Shown here piece by piece: positions 53,709 through 62,961 of a stretch of 64,000 nucleotides of DNA (within the stretch, counting starts at the first letter, position 1; each line of letters begins with the position of its first letter). The DNA comes from an uncultured Campylobacterales bacterium (lineage in GTDB: Bacteria; Campylobacterota; Campylobacteria; Campylobacterales; Sulfurimonadaceae): positions 1-64,000 of the forward strand of contig CAITKP010000063.1 of the NCBI GenBank assembly GCA_903892995.1, in the 5' to 3' direction. The notes beneath the pieces are model-generated. The model was not told where the DNA came from and searched no databases. It saw only the letters and a list, made by a program, of their open reading frames with translations. The position numbers and the translations under genes were made by a program.

Positions 53709-55079
53709 ATGGCACTATCAAGAAGAGACGCAATGAAATTTACTGGCCTAGCAGCAGTTACTGCGGCAGTAAGCGGTTATGCAAAAGATAACAAAGGAGG
53801 AGCAAATACTTCGGCAAAAGCTCCAGCGACAGGAATTTTACTTTCACCAGCTCCAATTCCAGCAGCAAAAGGACCACGTGTTGTGATCGTTGGTGCAGGA
53901 GCTTCAGGTTTGACTATTGCAAAATATGTAAAAAAAACAAACCCTAAAATTGATGTTGTATTAATGGATAAACGTTCTGTATTTATGTCTGGTTTTATCA
54001 GCAACTTGGTTGCAACAGGCGTTTTACCACTTGATTTTATAACTCATGATTTCTTAGAAGGTGCTCGTAATGGTAACTATACATTTTTACAAGCAACAGC
54101 ACATGAGATCGATCGTACATCTAAAATTGTTTATACAAATGAAGGTACGGTTAAATATGACGTACTTGTATTGGCTCCAGGGATCGATTATGATTACTCT
54201 AAATGGAGTAAAGGTGATGTTGAACTTGAAACAGCACTTAAAACGAAGTTTCCAGGTGCATTTATTGCAGGTAGTGAGACATTAACTCTAAAATCAAAAA
54301 TTGAAAATTTAGAGGGCGGTGTGTTTGTTCAAACAGTGCCAGGAGGAAACTACCGTTGTTTACCTGGACCATACGAAAGAAGCTGTTTGATCGCGGATTA
54401 TATGAAACGCAACAAGATCAAAGGTAAAGTACTCGTTCTTGATGAAAATGCAGATATCACGATTAAAGCACAAGGGTTCCACTCTGCTTTTGATACACTT
54501 TATAAAGATTATATCGAGTACGTTCCAAATACAATCATTACAAAAATCGATCCAGATAAACAGATTATCAGTACTGAAATGGATGGAGACCTTCATTTTG
54601 ATGATGCAGCGCTTTATAGTCACGTTCGTGGTAATAAAATACTTGAAATCGCTGGTGTTGCAAAAGATAGCGTATTTAACAAAGCTGAGGCAAACATCGA
54701 TCCATTTACATACCAAGTTATCGGCGATAAAAATGTATTTTGTACGGGTGACGTTCGTCCGATGGGATTCTCTAAATCAGCAAATACAGCTAATACAGAG
54801 GGTAAAATCGTTGCTAAAAATATCGTTAAATATCTTGCTGGCGAAGAGCTTGGTAGAAAAACATGGAGCTCACCGCTTACTGTTTGTTACTCAGCAGTTC
54901 AAGGTAAAGAGATGCGCGCTATCTCTGTTCATGCAGAATACGCATATGATGAAGCCAAAAAATCATTTGCCTTTGCAAATGCTGGAACAAGTGAAAAATG
55001 GGATGGCAAAGAGGGGCTTGATGGCGGTAAAGGTCTCGTTGAGTGGGGCAAAGGGATGTATAGAGAGTTCTTCAACTAA
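53709..55079 (+). CDS. FCSD-type flavoprotein paralogue, Tat-like signal
   Basis: MALSRRDAMKFTG; VIVGAGASGLTIAKYVK; NYRCLPGPYERSCLIADYMK. Confidence 0.87.
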   Translation: MALSRRDAMKFTGLAAVTAAVSGYAKDNKGGANTSAKAPATGILLSPAPIPAAKGPRVVIVGAGASGLTIAKYVKKTNPKIDVVLMDKRSVFMSGFISNLVATGVLPLDFITHDFLEGARNGNYTFLQATAHEIDRTSKIVYTNEGTVKYDVLVLAPGIDYDYSKWSKGDVELETALKTKFPGAFIAGSETLTLKSKIENLEGGVFVQTVPGGNYRCLPGPYERSCLIADYMKRNKIKGKVLVLDENADITIKAQGFHSAFDTLYKDYIEYVPNTIITKIDPDKQIISTEMDGDLHFDDAALYSHVRGNKILEIAGVAKDSVFNKAEANIDPFTYQVIGDKNVFCTGDVRPMGFSKSANTANTEGKIVAKNIVKYLAGEELGRKTWSSPLTVCYSAVQGKEMRAISVHAEYAYDEAKKSFAFANAGTSEKWDGKEGLDGGKGLVEWGKGMYREFFN

Positions 55080-55088
55080 ACATCTGCA

Positions 55089-55152
55089 CTTGCATGGAGT
55101 ATTCCATGCAAGACAAATTTAAGAAATTTTGGATTCTTTAAATTTGTCTTGC
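55089..55152 (+). promoter_or_regulatory. Two overlapping perfect hairpins in the FCSD-Rieske spacer
   Basis: CTTGCATGGA-GTAT-TCCATGCAAG (55089-55112) and GCAAGACAAATTTAA (55108-55122)/TTAAATTTGTCTTGC (55138-55152). Confidence 0.75.
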
Positions 55153-55204
55153 AATCTATCTTGTATGGCAAAAGATGATGAGAAGAAAATATAGGAATTA
55201 AAGA

Positions 55205-55933
55205 ATGGAACGTAGAAGTTTTCTAAAAATTATCGCAGCAGGAGCTACCATTGTAGCGGTGAACCCTTCATTGATTGGCGGTACTCTTTATGCTGCTGAT
55301 GGACGTATGTTTAAAGCATATGAAAAAGCGCAGATCGTAGATGCTGCAGGTGTGCCTATAAAGGCCTCTTCATTAGAAAAAGAGGTTACTTATATTTTTA
55401 ACTATCCCTTTAATTCTACACCTTGTATGTTAGTCAACTTACCTGAACCAACTGAGCAAGAAGTGAGTTTAAAATCAGAAATCGGTGAAGAGTATTTATG
55501 GAAAAGTGGCGTAGGTGCTAAGAGAACGATAGTCGCATATAGTGCTATTTGCGCTCATCAATTGACACATCCTACACCTAATGATAGTTTTATCAAATAT
55601 GTTCCTAAAGCAACACCGACAATGGCATACGCAAAAAGTGGAATCATAGTTTGTTCATCACATCTTTCAGCATATGATGCGGGAGCTGGTGCTAAAGTGT
55701 TATCTGGTGCAGCACTGCAACCTCTTGCAGCAGTTGTTTTAGAAGTCGCGGCAGATGATACGATCTGGGCAGTTGGCGTACTTGGATCAGATAAATTTCA
55801 AGACTATTTCAAGGCGTTTAAACCTGAATTAAAAGAGTTTTATGGCGGAGTAGCAGAGGCAAAAACATTAGTCTCTATCTCTGCAAAAACAGTGAAATTG
55901 ACAGAGTATTCTAAAGAGATTATTCAATATTAA
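55205..55933 (+). CDS. Rieske (2Fe-2S)-like protein with Tat-like signal
   Basis: MERRSFLK; CAHQ...CSSHLSAYD. Confidence 0.82.
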   Translation: MERRSFLKIIAAGATIVAVNPSLIGGTLYAADGRMFKAYEKAQIVDAAGVPIKASSLEKEVTYIFNYPFNSTPCMLVNLPEPTEQEVSLKSEIGEEYLWKSGVGAKRTIVAYSAICAHQLTHPTPNDSFIKYVPKATPTMAYAKSGIIVCSSHLSAYDAGAGAKVLSGAALQPLAAVVLEVAADDTIWAVGVLGSDKFQDYFKAFKPELKEFYGGVAEAKTLVSISAKTVKLTEYSKEIIQY

Positions 55934-55944
55934 AAGGGAGTATT

Positions 55945-56358
55945 ATGAAAAAATTAGTTTCGGCACTTGCGCTTGTATCTATTTTAGCAGTTTCATCGCA
56001 AGCTGCAAAACAAGTAGATACTCGTTTGGAACTTATGAAAGATATGCGCACAATGATGGATGCAATGGAGCAAATTCAACGTGGCGGTTTATACAGTTCG
56101 ACAGATGATATGAAAGTAGGGGTTAAAAAACTTCAGGGAACACTCAAATCTTTAGAGAGTGAAAATGTAAAAGCTATCTTGCCTAAAGATCAGGTTTACG
56201 CTTATAAGTTTGCTCAAAAAACTGCTCAAATGCTTCGTATGTACTCAGATGATATGGTTACATCTATAGACGCAGGTAAAATGGATAATGCGCTAGATGA
56301 TTACACGCAACTACTCAAACAGTGTACGTCATGCCATATCCGCATTCGTAACTGGTAA
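55945..56358 (+). CDS. Monoheme c-type cytochrome, C-terminal heme motif
   Basis: Signal peptide; CTSCHIRIRNW. Confidence 0.82.
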   Translation: MKKLVSALALVSILAVSSQAAKQVDTRLELMKDMRTMMDAMEQIQRGGLYSSTDDMKVGVKKLQGTLKSLESENVKAILPKDQVYAYKFAQKTAQMLRMYSDDMVTSIDAGKMDNALDDYTQLLKQCTSCHIRIRNW

Positions 56359-56370
56359 ACACCTCATTTA

Positions 56371-56390
56371 CCTCCCAAATCTCTGGGAGG
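56371..56390. terminator. Hairpin between cytochrome gene and ribA
   Basis: CCTCCCA-AATCTC-TGGGAGG. Confidence 0.7.
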
Positions 56391-56413
56391 CACTCTCTTT
56401 TCTTTCTATACTT

Positions 56414-56977
56414 TTAAAGCATATGTCCCATCTCATCACGCTTTACATGTAAATAATCTTCATTATACTTATTTGGCTTGATGATGATAGGCAAACGTTC
56501 TACGATCTCTACATCTTGAAGTGATTGGATTTTGGCAGGGTTGTTTGTCAGGAGTCTAATTTTTTCAATTCCAAAATGGTTTAAAATAAAAGTTACAATC
56601 TCATAAGTCCGCTCATCTGCTGCAAATCCCAGTTGATGATTGGCTTCTATGGTATTAAACCCTTTATCTTGCAACGCATAGGCGTTTATTTTATTTAAAA
56701 GGCCGATATTTCTTCCCTCTTGACGTAGATAGATCACCATTCCATGATGCTCTTCGGCCATTTGTAGCGCTACTTCAAGTTGGTCTCGACAGTCACATTT
56801 TAAGCTTCCAATAGCATCACCCGTGAGACATTCTGAATGAACACGCACAATAGGAATCGCCTCGAGAGGTTCTTTATAAATGACAAGATGTTCTTTAATC
56901 CCCTCTTTAAACGCTTTGACTTTAAAATCTCCAAAACGAGAGGGAAGGTTTGCGATTTCAGATATAGTTATTTTCAT
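56414..56977 (-). CDS. ribA: GTP cyclohydrolase II
   Basis: VHSECLTGDAIGSLKCDCRDQLE; YLRQEGRNIGLLNKI. Confidence 0.95.
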   Translation of the reverse strand: MKITISEIANLPSRFGDFKVKAFKEGIKEHLVIYKEPLEAIPIVRVHSECLTGDAIGSLKCDCRDQLEVALQMAEEHHGMVIYLRQEGRNIGLLNKINAYALQDKGFNTIEANHQLGFAADERTYEIVTFILNHFGIEKIRLLTNNPAKIQSLQDVEIVERLPIIIKPNKYNEDYLHVKRDEMGHML

Positions 56978-57042
56978 TTGTTTAAACTTTAAATAGATAG
57001 AATAAGATAAAAATTATATCCAATAATGATAAAGGCACAATT

Positions 57043-58017
57043 ATGTTTCAACGTTTTCGCAGAACAAGACTCAATCCTCAACTTCGCAAACTTGTAAGAG
57101 AGACAACTGTAAGTGTAGATGATTTTATCTATCCTCTTTTTGCACGCTCAGGTGAGGGGATCAAAACAGAAGTCGCTTCGATGCCAGGTGTTTTTCAGAT
57201 GAGTATCGATGAGATAGTAAAAGAGTGTGAGGTGTTAAAATCTCTTGGAATTTATTCTATTATTTTATTTGGAATTCCTGATGTTAAGGACTCTATTGGT
57301 TCAGATGCACTGAGTGAAAACGGCATTATCGCTCAGGCTGTTCGTGCTGTAAAAAAAGCTCATCCCGAGATGTTTGTGGTCACTGATCTTTGTTTTTGTG
57401 AATACACAGATCATGGGCATTGCGGTATCATTGACCATGTTCACGAGACAGTAGATAATGACGCGACTTTAGAGATATCCGCTTCTCAAGTGCTTGTGCA
57501 TGCAAAAGCAGGAAGCGATATGATCGCGCCATCGGGAATGATGGATGGGATTATCGAGACACTTCGTACAACGCTCGATGCAAATGGTTATGAAAACTTG
57601 CCTATCATGAGTTACTCTACAAAATTTTCAAGTGGCTATTATGGGCCATTTCGTGATGTAGCAGAATCGACTCCATCTTTTGGAGATCGTGCAAGTTATC
57701 AGATGGATCCGGCCAACAGACGTGAAGCGATTGCCGAGAGTATTGCAGATGAGCGTCAAGGCGCAGATATCTTGATGGTTAAACCAGCGCTTGCATACTT
57801 AGACATTATCCGAGATATCAAAGAAAACACCTCTCTTCCTTTGGCTGTTTATAATGTAAGTGGCGAATATGCAATGCTAAAATTTGCAGGAATGAATAAT
57901 TTGATAGATTATGAACGTGTTGTGATGGAAACAATGATCGCTTTTAAACGAGCAGGGGCAGATATTATAATCTCTTATCATGCTAAAGAGGTTGCAAAGA
58001 TTTTGCAAAAAAAATAG
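57043..58017 (+). CDS. hemB: Delta-aminolevulinic acid dehydratase
   Basis: [31 protein letters not shown]. Confidence 0.96.
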   Translation: MFQRFRRTRLNPQLRKLVRETTVSVDDFIYPLFARSGEGIKTEVASMPGVFQMSIDEIVKECEVLKSLGIYSIILFGIPDVKDSIGSDALSENGIIAQAVRAVKKAHPEMFVVTDLCFCEYTDHGHCGIIDHVHETVDNDATLEISASQVLVHAKAGSDMIAPSGMMDGIIETLRTTLDANGYENLPIMSYSTKFSSGYYGPFRDVAESTPSFGDRASYQMDPANRREAIAESIADERQGADILMVKPALAYLDIIRDIKENTSLPLAVYNVSGEYAMLKFAGMNNLIDYERVVMETMIAFKRAGADIIISYHAKEVAKILQKK

Positions 58018-58082
58018 ACTTATCTTTCTTAAAGTAAGTTAGCAATAGAATACATCCATTGATTTTTAAAGGAAATATTTAA

Positions 58083-59003
58083 ATGAGACATTTTTTAACG
58101 CTCAAAGATTTTACAAAAGAGGAAATTTTAGAGATTATAGATCTTGGGCTTGAAATAAAAAAAGATTTAAAAAACGGAATCCACAAGGATTATATGCCGA
58201 AAAAAACTTTGGCGATGATCTTTGAAAAAAGCTCGACTCGCACGCGTGTGAGTTTTGAAACTGGTATCTATCAGCTTGGTGGGCATGGGCTTTTTCTATC
58301 AAACCGTGATATCCATTTAGGGCGCGGAGAGCCTGTCAAAGACACTGCACGCGTTATTTCTAGTATGTGTGATATGGTTATGATTCGTACTTTTGAACAC
58401 TCTAAACTTGAAGAGTTTGCTTCATTTTCAAAAGTGCCTGTTATCAATGGTCTCACAGACTCTTACCATCCAGTGCAACTGCTTGCTGATTATATGACAA
58501 TGATAGAGTATGGTGTGGCTGAGGGCGCAAAAGTCGCGTATGTAGGCGATGGAAACAATATGACGCATTCATGGCTGATGTTGGCTGCAAAACTTGGATT
58601 TGAGCTACGCATTGCAACACCTGTAGGGTATGAAGTCGATTCTAAAATTTTAGAAGATGCCTATGCACTCGCAAAAATCAGCGGAGCAAAAATCTTTGTT
58701 TCAAACGATCCAAAAGAGGCGATCAAAGGTGCAACAGTAGTGACAACTGATACTTGGGCATCGATGGGTCAAGAGGATGAAAAAGAGGAGCGAGTAAAAG
58801 TATTTGCTGGCTATATGGTTGATGATTTGATGATGTGTTTAGCCGAAAAAAATGCAAAATTTCTCCACTGTTTACCTGCTTATAGAGGTCAAGAAGTGAG
58901 TGAATCTGTACTAGAAGGACACGCAGATATCGTTTTTGATGAAGCGGAGAACCGTTTACATGCACAAAAAGGATTGATGGTTTGGCTTGACCGCCAAAGA
59001 TAA
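58083..59003 (+). CDS. argF: Ornithine carbamoyltransferase
   Basis: [34 protein letters not shown]. Confidence 0.96.
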   Translation: MRHFLTLKDFTKEEILEIIDLGLEIKKDLKNGIHKDYMPKKTLAMIFEKSSTRTRVSFETGIYQLGGHGLFLSNRDIHLGRGEPVKDTARVISSMCDMVMIRTFEHSKLEEFASFSKVPVINGLTDSYHPVQLLADYMTMIEYGVAEGAKVAYVGDGNNMTHSWLMLAAKLGFELRIATPVGYEVDSKILEDAYALAKISGAKIFVSNDPKEAIKGATVVTTDTWASMGQEDEKEERVKVFAGYMVDDLMMCLAEKNAKFLHCLPAYRGQEVSESVLEGHADIVFDEAENRLHAQKGLMVWLDRQR

Positions 59004-59029
59004 AATCTTAATTTAATCAAGGGATTTTT

Positions 59030-60217
59030 ATGAGAGTTTTGATATTTGTAGCACTGTTGATTTCATTTGTTTATTCAGCTGAGGTTGTGAAAGTTGAAGA
59101 GAAATATCAAGATTCTACAAAATGTCAGGCTTGTCATAATCACCTTGTAAAAGATTGGCAACACTCATGGCATGCACGCTCTTATGAAAAAAATGATGAG
59201 TATTTTCGTGCATCTTTAGAGTATGTCAGTAAAAAATCCCACAAAAGTCTTAATGCAGTTAAAGTTGAGTGTGCAACATGTCACAATCCCCGCATCTCAG
59301 TTACCAGCACAAGCAAAGCGTATGAAATTGACGCTGTTTTAGGGCTCGATAAAAACTCAAAAGTCAATAAAGCAGTTAATGATACGAGTATCAGCGAGGG
59401 GATCAACTGCGTTGTTTGTCACAACATAGACAAAATTCATGATAATCTTGATGCTTCAAAAAGAGGAATGGATAGGGTTACTTGGCTGAAATCTGGTGTG
59501 ATGAGCGGACCGTTTGATGATGCAACTTCACCTTACCATAAAACAGAAGCCAGAGATTTTATGGATAAAAATCCAAATAAGCTCTGTTTTGTGTGTCATG
59601 CAAATGATCATACAATCAAAGGCGATATGTTTATCAATATGGAAGCTGAGTATAAAGACAATACTCAAAAATGTGTTGTATGTCATATGAGCACTAAGAA
59701 AGAGCTTTATGCTGCTACGCTTAGAATCGATCATGGAAAACCAAAAGCACGCCAGATTAGAGAGCATGGATTTAGCGGAGCGCACACCGCATCAATGTGG
59801 AAAGATGCCTTACATGTAAGTACAAAAGTGGAGGGTGGTGATCTTGTTATTACACTAAAAAATGATCTTCCACACAATCTTCCAAGTGGATTTGGCTCAC
59901 GCGAAATTGTGCTAGATGTTGAGTACACGAGTGCAGCGAAAGTAGTTTCAAAAGAGTCTGTGTCGTTAACGAGACACTATCTCAATAAATACAAAAAACC
60001 AACAATCGCACATACATCTGAGACATCCTCAGCAGATGAATCGGTTCCAGCCAAGGGTGAAAAAACTATTAGAGTGAAGTTAAACAAAAGTGCCAATGGT
60101 GCGAATGTAGCTGTTTCTTATAGATTGGTGAACGATGAAGTGAGAGGTCTGCTTGAGTTAAAAGAGCCGATCTGGTCGCAAAAGATGGTGATTTTTAAAG
60201 GTGCTGTAAAGTTCTAA
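59030..60217 (+). CDS. Multiheme (five CXXCH) cytochrome c family protein
   Basis: CQACH, CATCH, CVVCH, CFVCH, CVVCH. Confidence 0.87.
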   Translation: MRVLIFVALLISFVYSAEVVKVEEKYQDSTKCQACHNHLVKDWQHSWHARSYEKNDEYFRASLEYVSKKSHKSLNAVKVECATCHNPRISVTSTSKAYEIDAVLGLDKNSKVNKAVNDTSISEGINCVVCHNIDKIHDNLDASKRGMDRVTWLKSGVMSGPFDDATSPYHKTEARDFMDKNPNKLCFVCHANDHTIKGDMFINMEAEYKDNTQKCVVCHMSTKKELYAATLRIDHGKPKARQIREHGFSGAHTASMWKDALHVSTKVEGGDLVITLKNDLPHNLPSGFGSREIVLDVEYTSAAKVVSKESVSLTRHYLNKYKKPTIAHTSETSSADESVPAKGEKTIRVKLNKSANGANVAVSYRLVNDEVRGLLELKEPIWSQKMVIFKGAVKF

Positions 60218-60221
60218 AGTA

Positions 60222-60259
60222 GTTTACATGTAAGCCATTTCACAGGCTTACATGTAAAC
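60222..60259. terminator. Perfect 15-bp inverted repeat with a palindrome in each arm
   Basis: GTTTACATGTAAGCC-ATTTCACA-GGCTTACATGTAAAC between convergent genes. Confidence 0.85.
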
Positions 60260-60272
60260 AAAAAAAATGTAA

Positions 60273-61238
60273 TTAGTATCTGATACCAACGGCGGAGCGT
60301 ACTTTTTCTATGACCTCTGCAGCTGCGGCGGATGCTTTTTGTGCGCCTACATGTAAGATGTCGCGCACTTCATCTTGATGAGAAGCATAATATTCTCGTC
60401 TTTGTCTGTATGGCGTGTAATACTCCCAGATCACTTCAGAGAGATAGAGTTTAAAGTGTCCATGACCCTCTCCACCCTTTTTATAGCGCTCTTGCAGGGC
60501 GATGCGTTTTTCATCCTCCAAGAAAAGTTTTGCGATGTTATAGACGTTACACCCCTCATACTCTTTTGGATCTTCCATTGGTACATTTTCAGTGACGATC
60601 TTTTTGATGACCTTTTGCTGCGCTTTCTCTTCGCCAAAGATATTGATAGTATTTCCATAGCTTTTTGACATTTTTTGTCCATCAGTTCCAGGGACTGTTG
60701 CGACATTTTCATCTACTCGGTAAGTTGGAAGTTTTAAGATGTCACCATAAGCGTTATTAAATCGAATAGCGATGTCACGTGCGATCTCTACATGCTGAAT
60801 CTGATCTTTTCCAACAGGCACGATTTGGGGAGAAAAAAGCAAAATATCTGCCGCCATCAAGACAGGATAGGAAAATAAAGAGTGGTTTGTCGCAAAACCA
60901 CGCGCCGTTTTATCTTTGTAACTATGCGCCCGCTCTAAAAGGCCTGTTGGAGTAAATGAGGAGAGAACCCAGTAGAGCTCTAGTACCTCTTTGACATCTG
61001 ACTGCACCCAAAACGTGGATTTTTCTGGATTCATACCAAGCGCTAAAAAGTCAGTTGCTGCTTGCATTGTGAGTGCTTTTAATCTTTCACCATCATTGAC
61101 AGTGGTCATCGCATGATAGTTTGCGATAAAAGCAAAGATCTCATTTGTGTTTTGCTCATCAATCATCGGTTTGATAGAGCCAAAGTAGTTGCCTATATGA
61201 AGGTCGCCAGAGGGCTGGATTCCGGTCAAAAGTCTCAT
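60273..61238 (-). CDS. trpS: Tryptophanyl-tRNA synthetase
   Basis: TGIQPSGDLHIGNYFG; KMSKSYGN. Confidence 0.97.
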   Translation of the reverse strand: MRLLTGIQPSGDLHIGNYFGSIKPMIDEQNTNEIFAFIANYHAMTTVNDGERLKALTMQAATDFLALGMNPEKSTFWVQSDVKEVLELYWVLSSFTPTGLLERAHSYKDKTARGFATNHSLFSYPVLMAADILLFSPQIVPVGKDQIQHVEIARDIAIRFNNAYGDILKLPTYRVDENVATVPGTDGQKMSKSYGNTINIFGEEKAQQKVIKKIVTENVPMEDPKEYEGCNVYNIAKLFLEDEKRIALQERYKKGGEGHGHFKLYLSEVIWEYYTPYRQRREYYASHQDEVRDILHVGAQKASAAAAEVIEKVRSAVGIRY

Positions 61239-61344
61239 AAAGTTTCCATTTTTAAATTATTTTGTCGAAATTATATCCAATTCAGTTTCGCTGTGCTATT
61301 CTTTACCCAAATAAAGGCACTTGCTGCTTCATAAAGGATTTACC

Positions 61345-61674
61345 ATGAGTGTACAAATCAGAGCAAAAGATATAACCCTAACAGATGCGACAAAAGCACA
61401 TATCAATGCTGCAATCGATACATTTAGAAAATTCAAATTAGATATAACTACTTACAATGTCAATATCGCAAAAGAGAAAAAGGGTGTAAGCGTGGAGTTT
61501 GATATTCATATCGCTCATGCTCAGCCTGTTGTGATCTCACAAACTGATAGTGATCTTGATGTCGCAATCGATCTTGCGATCGATCGTACTTCAAAAGCGC
61601 TTCGCCGTTTGCATGATAAAGTAGTCTCCCACAAAGCAACATCTCTCAAAGATGTAGAGGTTGCCGAAGTTTAA
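61345..61674 (+). CDS. hpf: Ribosome hibernation-promoting factor (HPF/RaiA family)
   Basis: MSVQIRAKDITLTDATKAHINAAIDTFRK. Confidence 0.88.
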   Translation: MSVQIRAKDITLTDATKAHINAAIDTFRKFKLDITTYNVNIAKEKKGVSVEFDIHIAHAQPVVISQTDSDLDVAIDLAIDRTSKALRRLHDKVVSHKATSLKDVEVAEV

Positions 61675-61710
61675 GTATAATACCGCCAAAATTTTAGGCG
61701 GTATTTAAGC

Positions 61711-62313
61711 ATGATAAAAACCCTTCTTTTTCTTACTATTTTCACATCACTTTTCGCTCAAAATGATTATGATCTTCGTGTTGCTTATGGACGTGCAGAT
61801 TCTCACGATTTAGCCTACATCGCAGTTGGAGATATGGCTCCTGACTCGGCTAAGGGACGTGTTTTAATGCTTGATGGTGGGTATAAGATGATTGAAAATG
61901 CTTTTAAACTTCCACTAGATATTTATGTGCAAGGCGGATTTGCGAAGTTTTTGGAAAATGGTTATGGCGCTGATGTGTATGAAAATACACTCTATGTTAA
62001 AGGGTATTATAATTTTGACTTTTGGCAAAATAAAGTTCGTTTAGGAGCTGCTGAGGGTGCTTCATATACATACGGCACGCTTTATGTTGAAAAGCTTGAA
62101 TCCCAAAAAAAGGGTGGAAATCTCTCTCATTATTTGAACTATTTAGAGCTGAGTTTAGACTGTGACCTTGGAAAACTTGTAAAATATGAGCCACTCAAAG
62201 ATCTCTATCTAGGTTTTGTTATAAAGCATAGATCGGGAGTGTTTGGGCTTATCAATAACGTAGTGCATGGTGGTTCAAACTATGAAGCTGTGTATTTAGA
62301 AAAGAAATTTTAA
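61711..62313 (+). CDS. Hypothetical exported/outer-membrane protein
   Basis: Signal peptide; ends in AVYLEKKF. Confidence 0.65.
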   Translation: MIKTLLFLTIFTSLFAQNDYDLRVAYGRADSHDLAYIAVGDMAPDSAKGRVLMLDGGYKMIENAFKLPLDIYVQGGFAKFLENGYGADVYENTLYVKGYYNFDFWQNKVRLGAAEGASYTYGTLYVEKLESQKKGGNLSHYLNYLELSLDCDLGKLVKYEPLKDLYLGFVIKHRSGVFGLINNVVHGGSNYEAVYLEKKF

Positions 62314-62328
62314 ACAAAGGTATATGGT

Positions 62329-62772
62329 ATGTATAATTGGATTATTTGGTTTCATGTAGCTTCATTTGTGTCGTGGTTCGCGGCTATTTTTTATCTTCCT
62401 CGTCTTTTTGTGTATCACAAAGAGCATGAAGAAAACGCTGGATTTTTAGAGGTTGCAAAGATCATGGAGTACAAACTCTACAAATATATCGGAGTTCCTG
62501 CAATGTGGGCGACTATTTTGAGTGGAGCGACGATGATCTATCTTTCAATGAGTCTTTATGAGGTAAACCTCTTTGCTACAGGTGGATGGTTGCATGCAAA
62601 ACTCTTATTTGTAACTCTGCTTGTTATCTATTTTATCTCTTTGGGAATGATCCGTAAAAAATTGGAAAACGGTACATGTAACAAAAGCGGAAAGTTTTTT
62701 AGATACTACAATGAAGTACCGACGGTCTTACTGCTTTTAATCGTAGCAATGGTCGTTGTAAAGCCTTTTTAA
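62329..62772 (+). CDS. hemJ: HemJ-like protoporphyrinogen oxidase (UPF0093)
   Basis: MYNWIIWFHVASFVSWFAAIFYLPRLFVYH. Confidence 0.88.
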   Translation: MYNWIIWFHVASFVSWFAAIFYLPRLFVYHKEHEENAGFLEVAKIMEYKLYKYIGVPAMWATILSGATMIYLSMSLYEVNLFATGGWLHAKLLFVTLLVIYFISLGMIRKKLENGTCNKSGKFFRYYNEVPTVLLLLIVAMVVVKPF

Positions 62773-62808
62773 ACCCTTTTTCACACTTACTAAATCATCA
62801 AAAATAAC

Positions 62809-62835
62809 TTACATGTAAGCACTTTACATGTAAGC
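62809..62835. repeat. Tandem pair of the iterated palindrome, 15-bp period
   Basis: TTACATGTAAGC-ACT-TTACATGTAAGC. Confidence 0.85.
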
Positions 62836-62961
62836 AAACTCCTTCACAAAAACAAACCCTCTTTAGCATTAAATCTTCAAGTTAACCTCTTATAAAGCCG
62901 ATTTGAGAGTATAATAAGAAACAATAACTTTTTTTTAAACCTTATTTTTGGACGGCCTATT

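Noticed and set aside
54439-55122. 227-aa ORF on the same strand inside the FCSD flavoprotein
   Set aside because: Out-of-frame shadow of 53709-55079; no recognisable motifs and biased composition.
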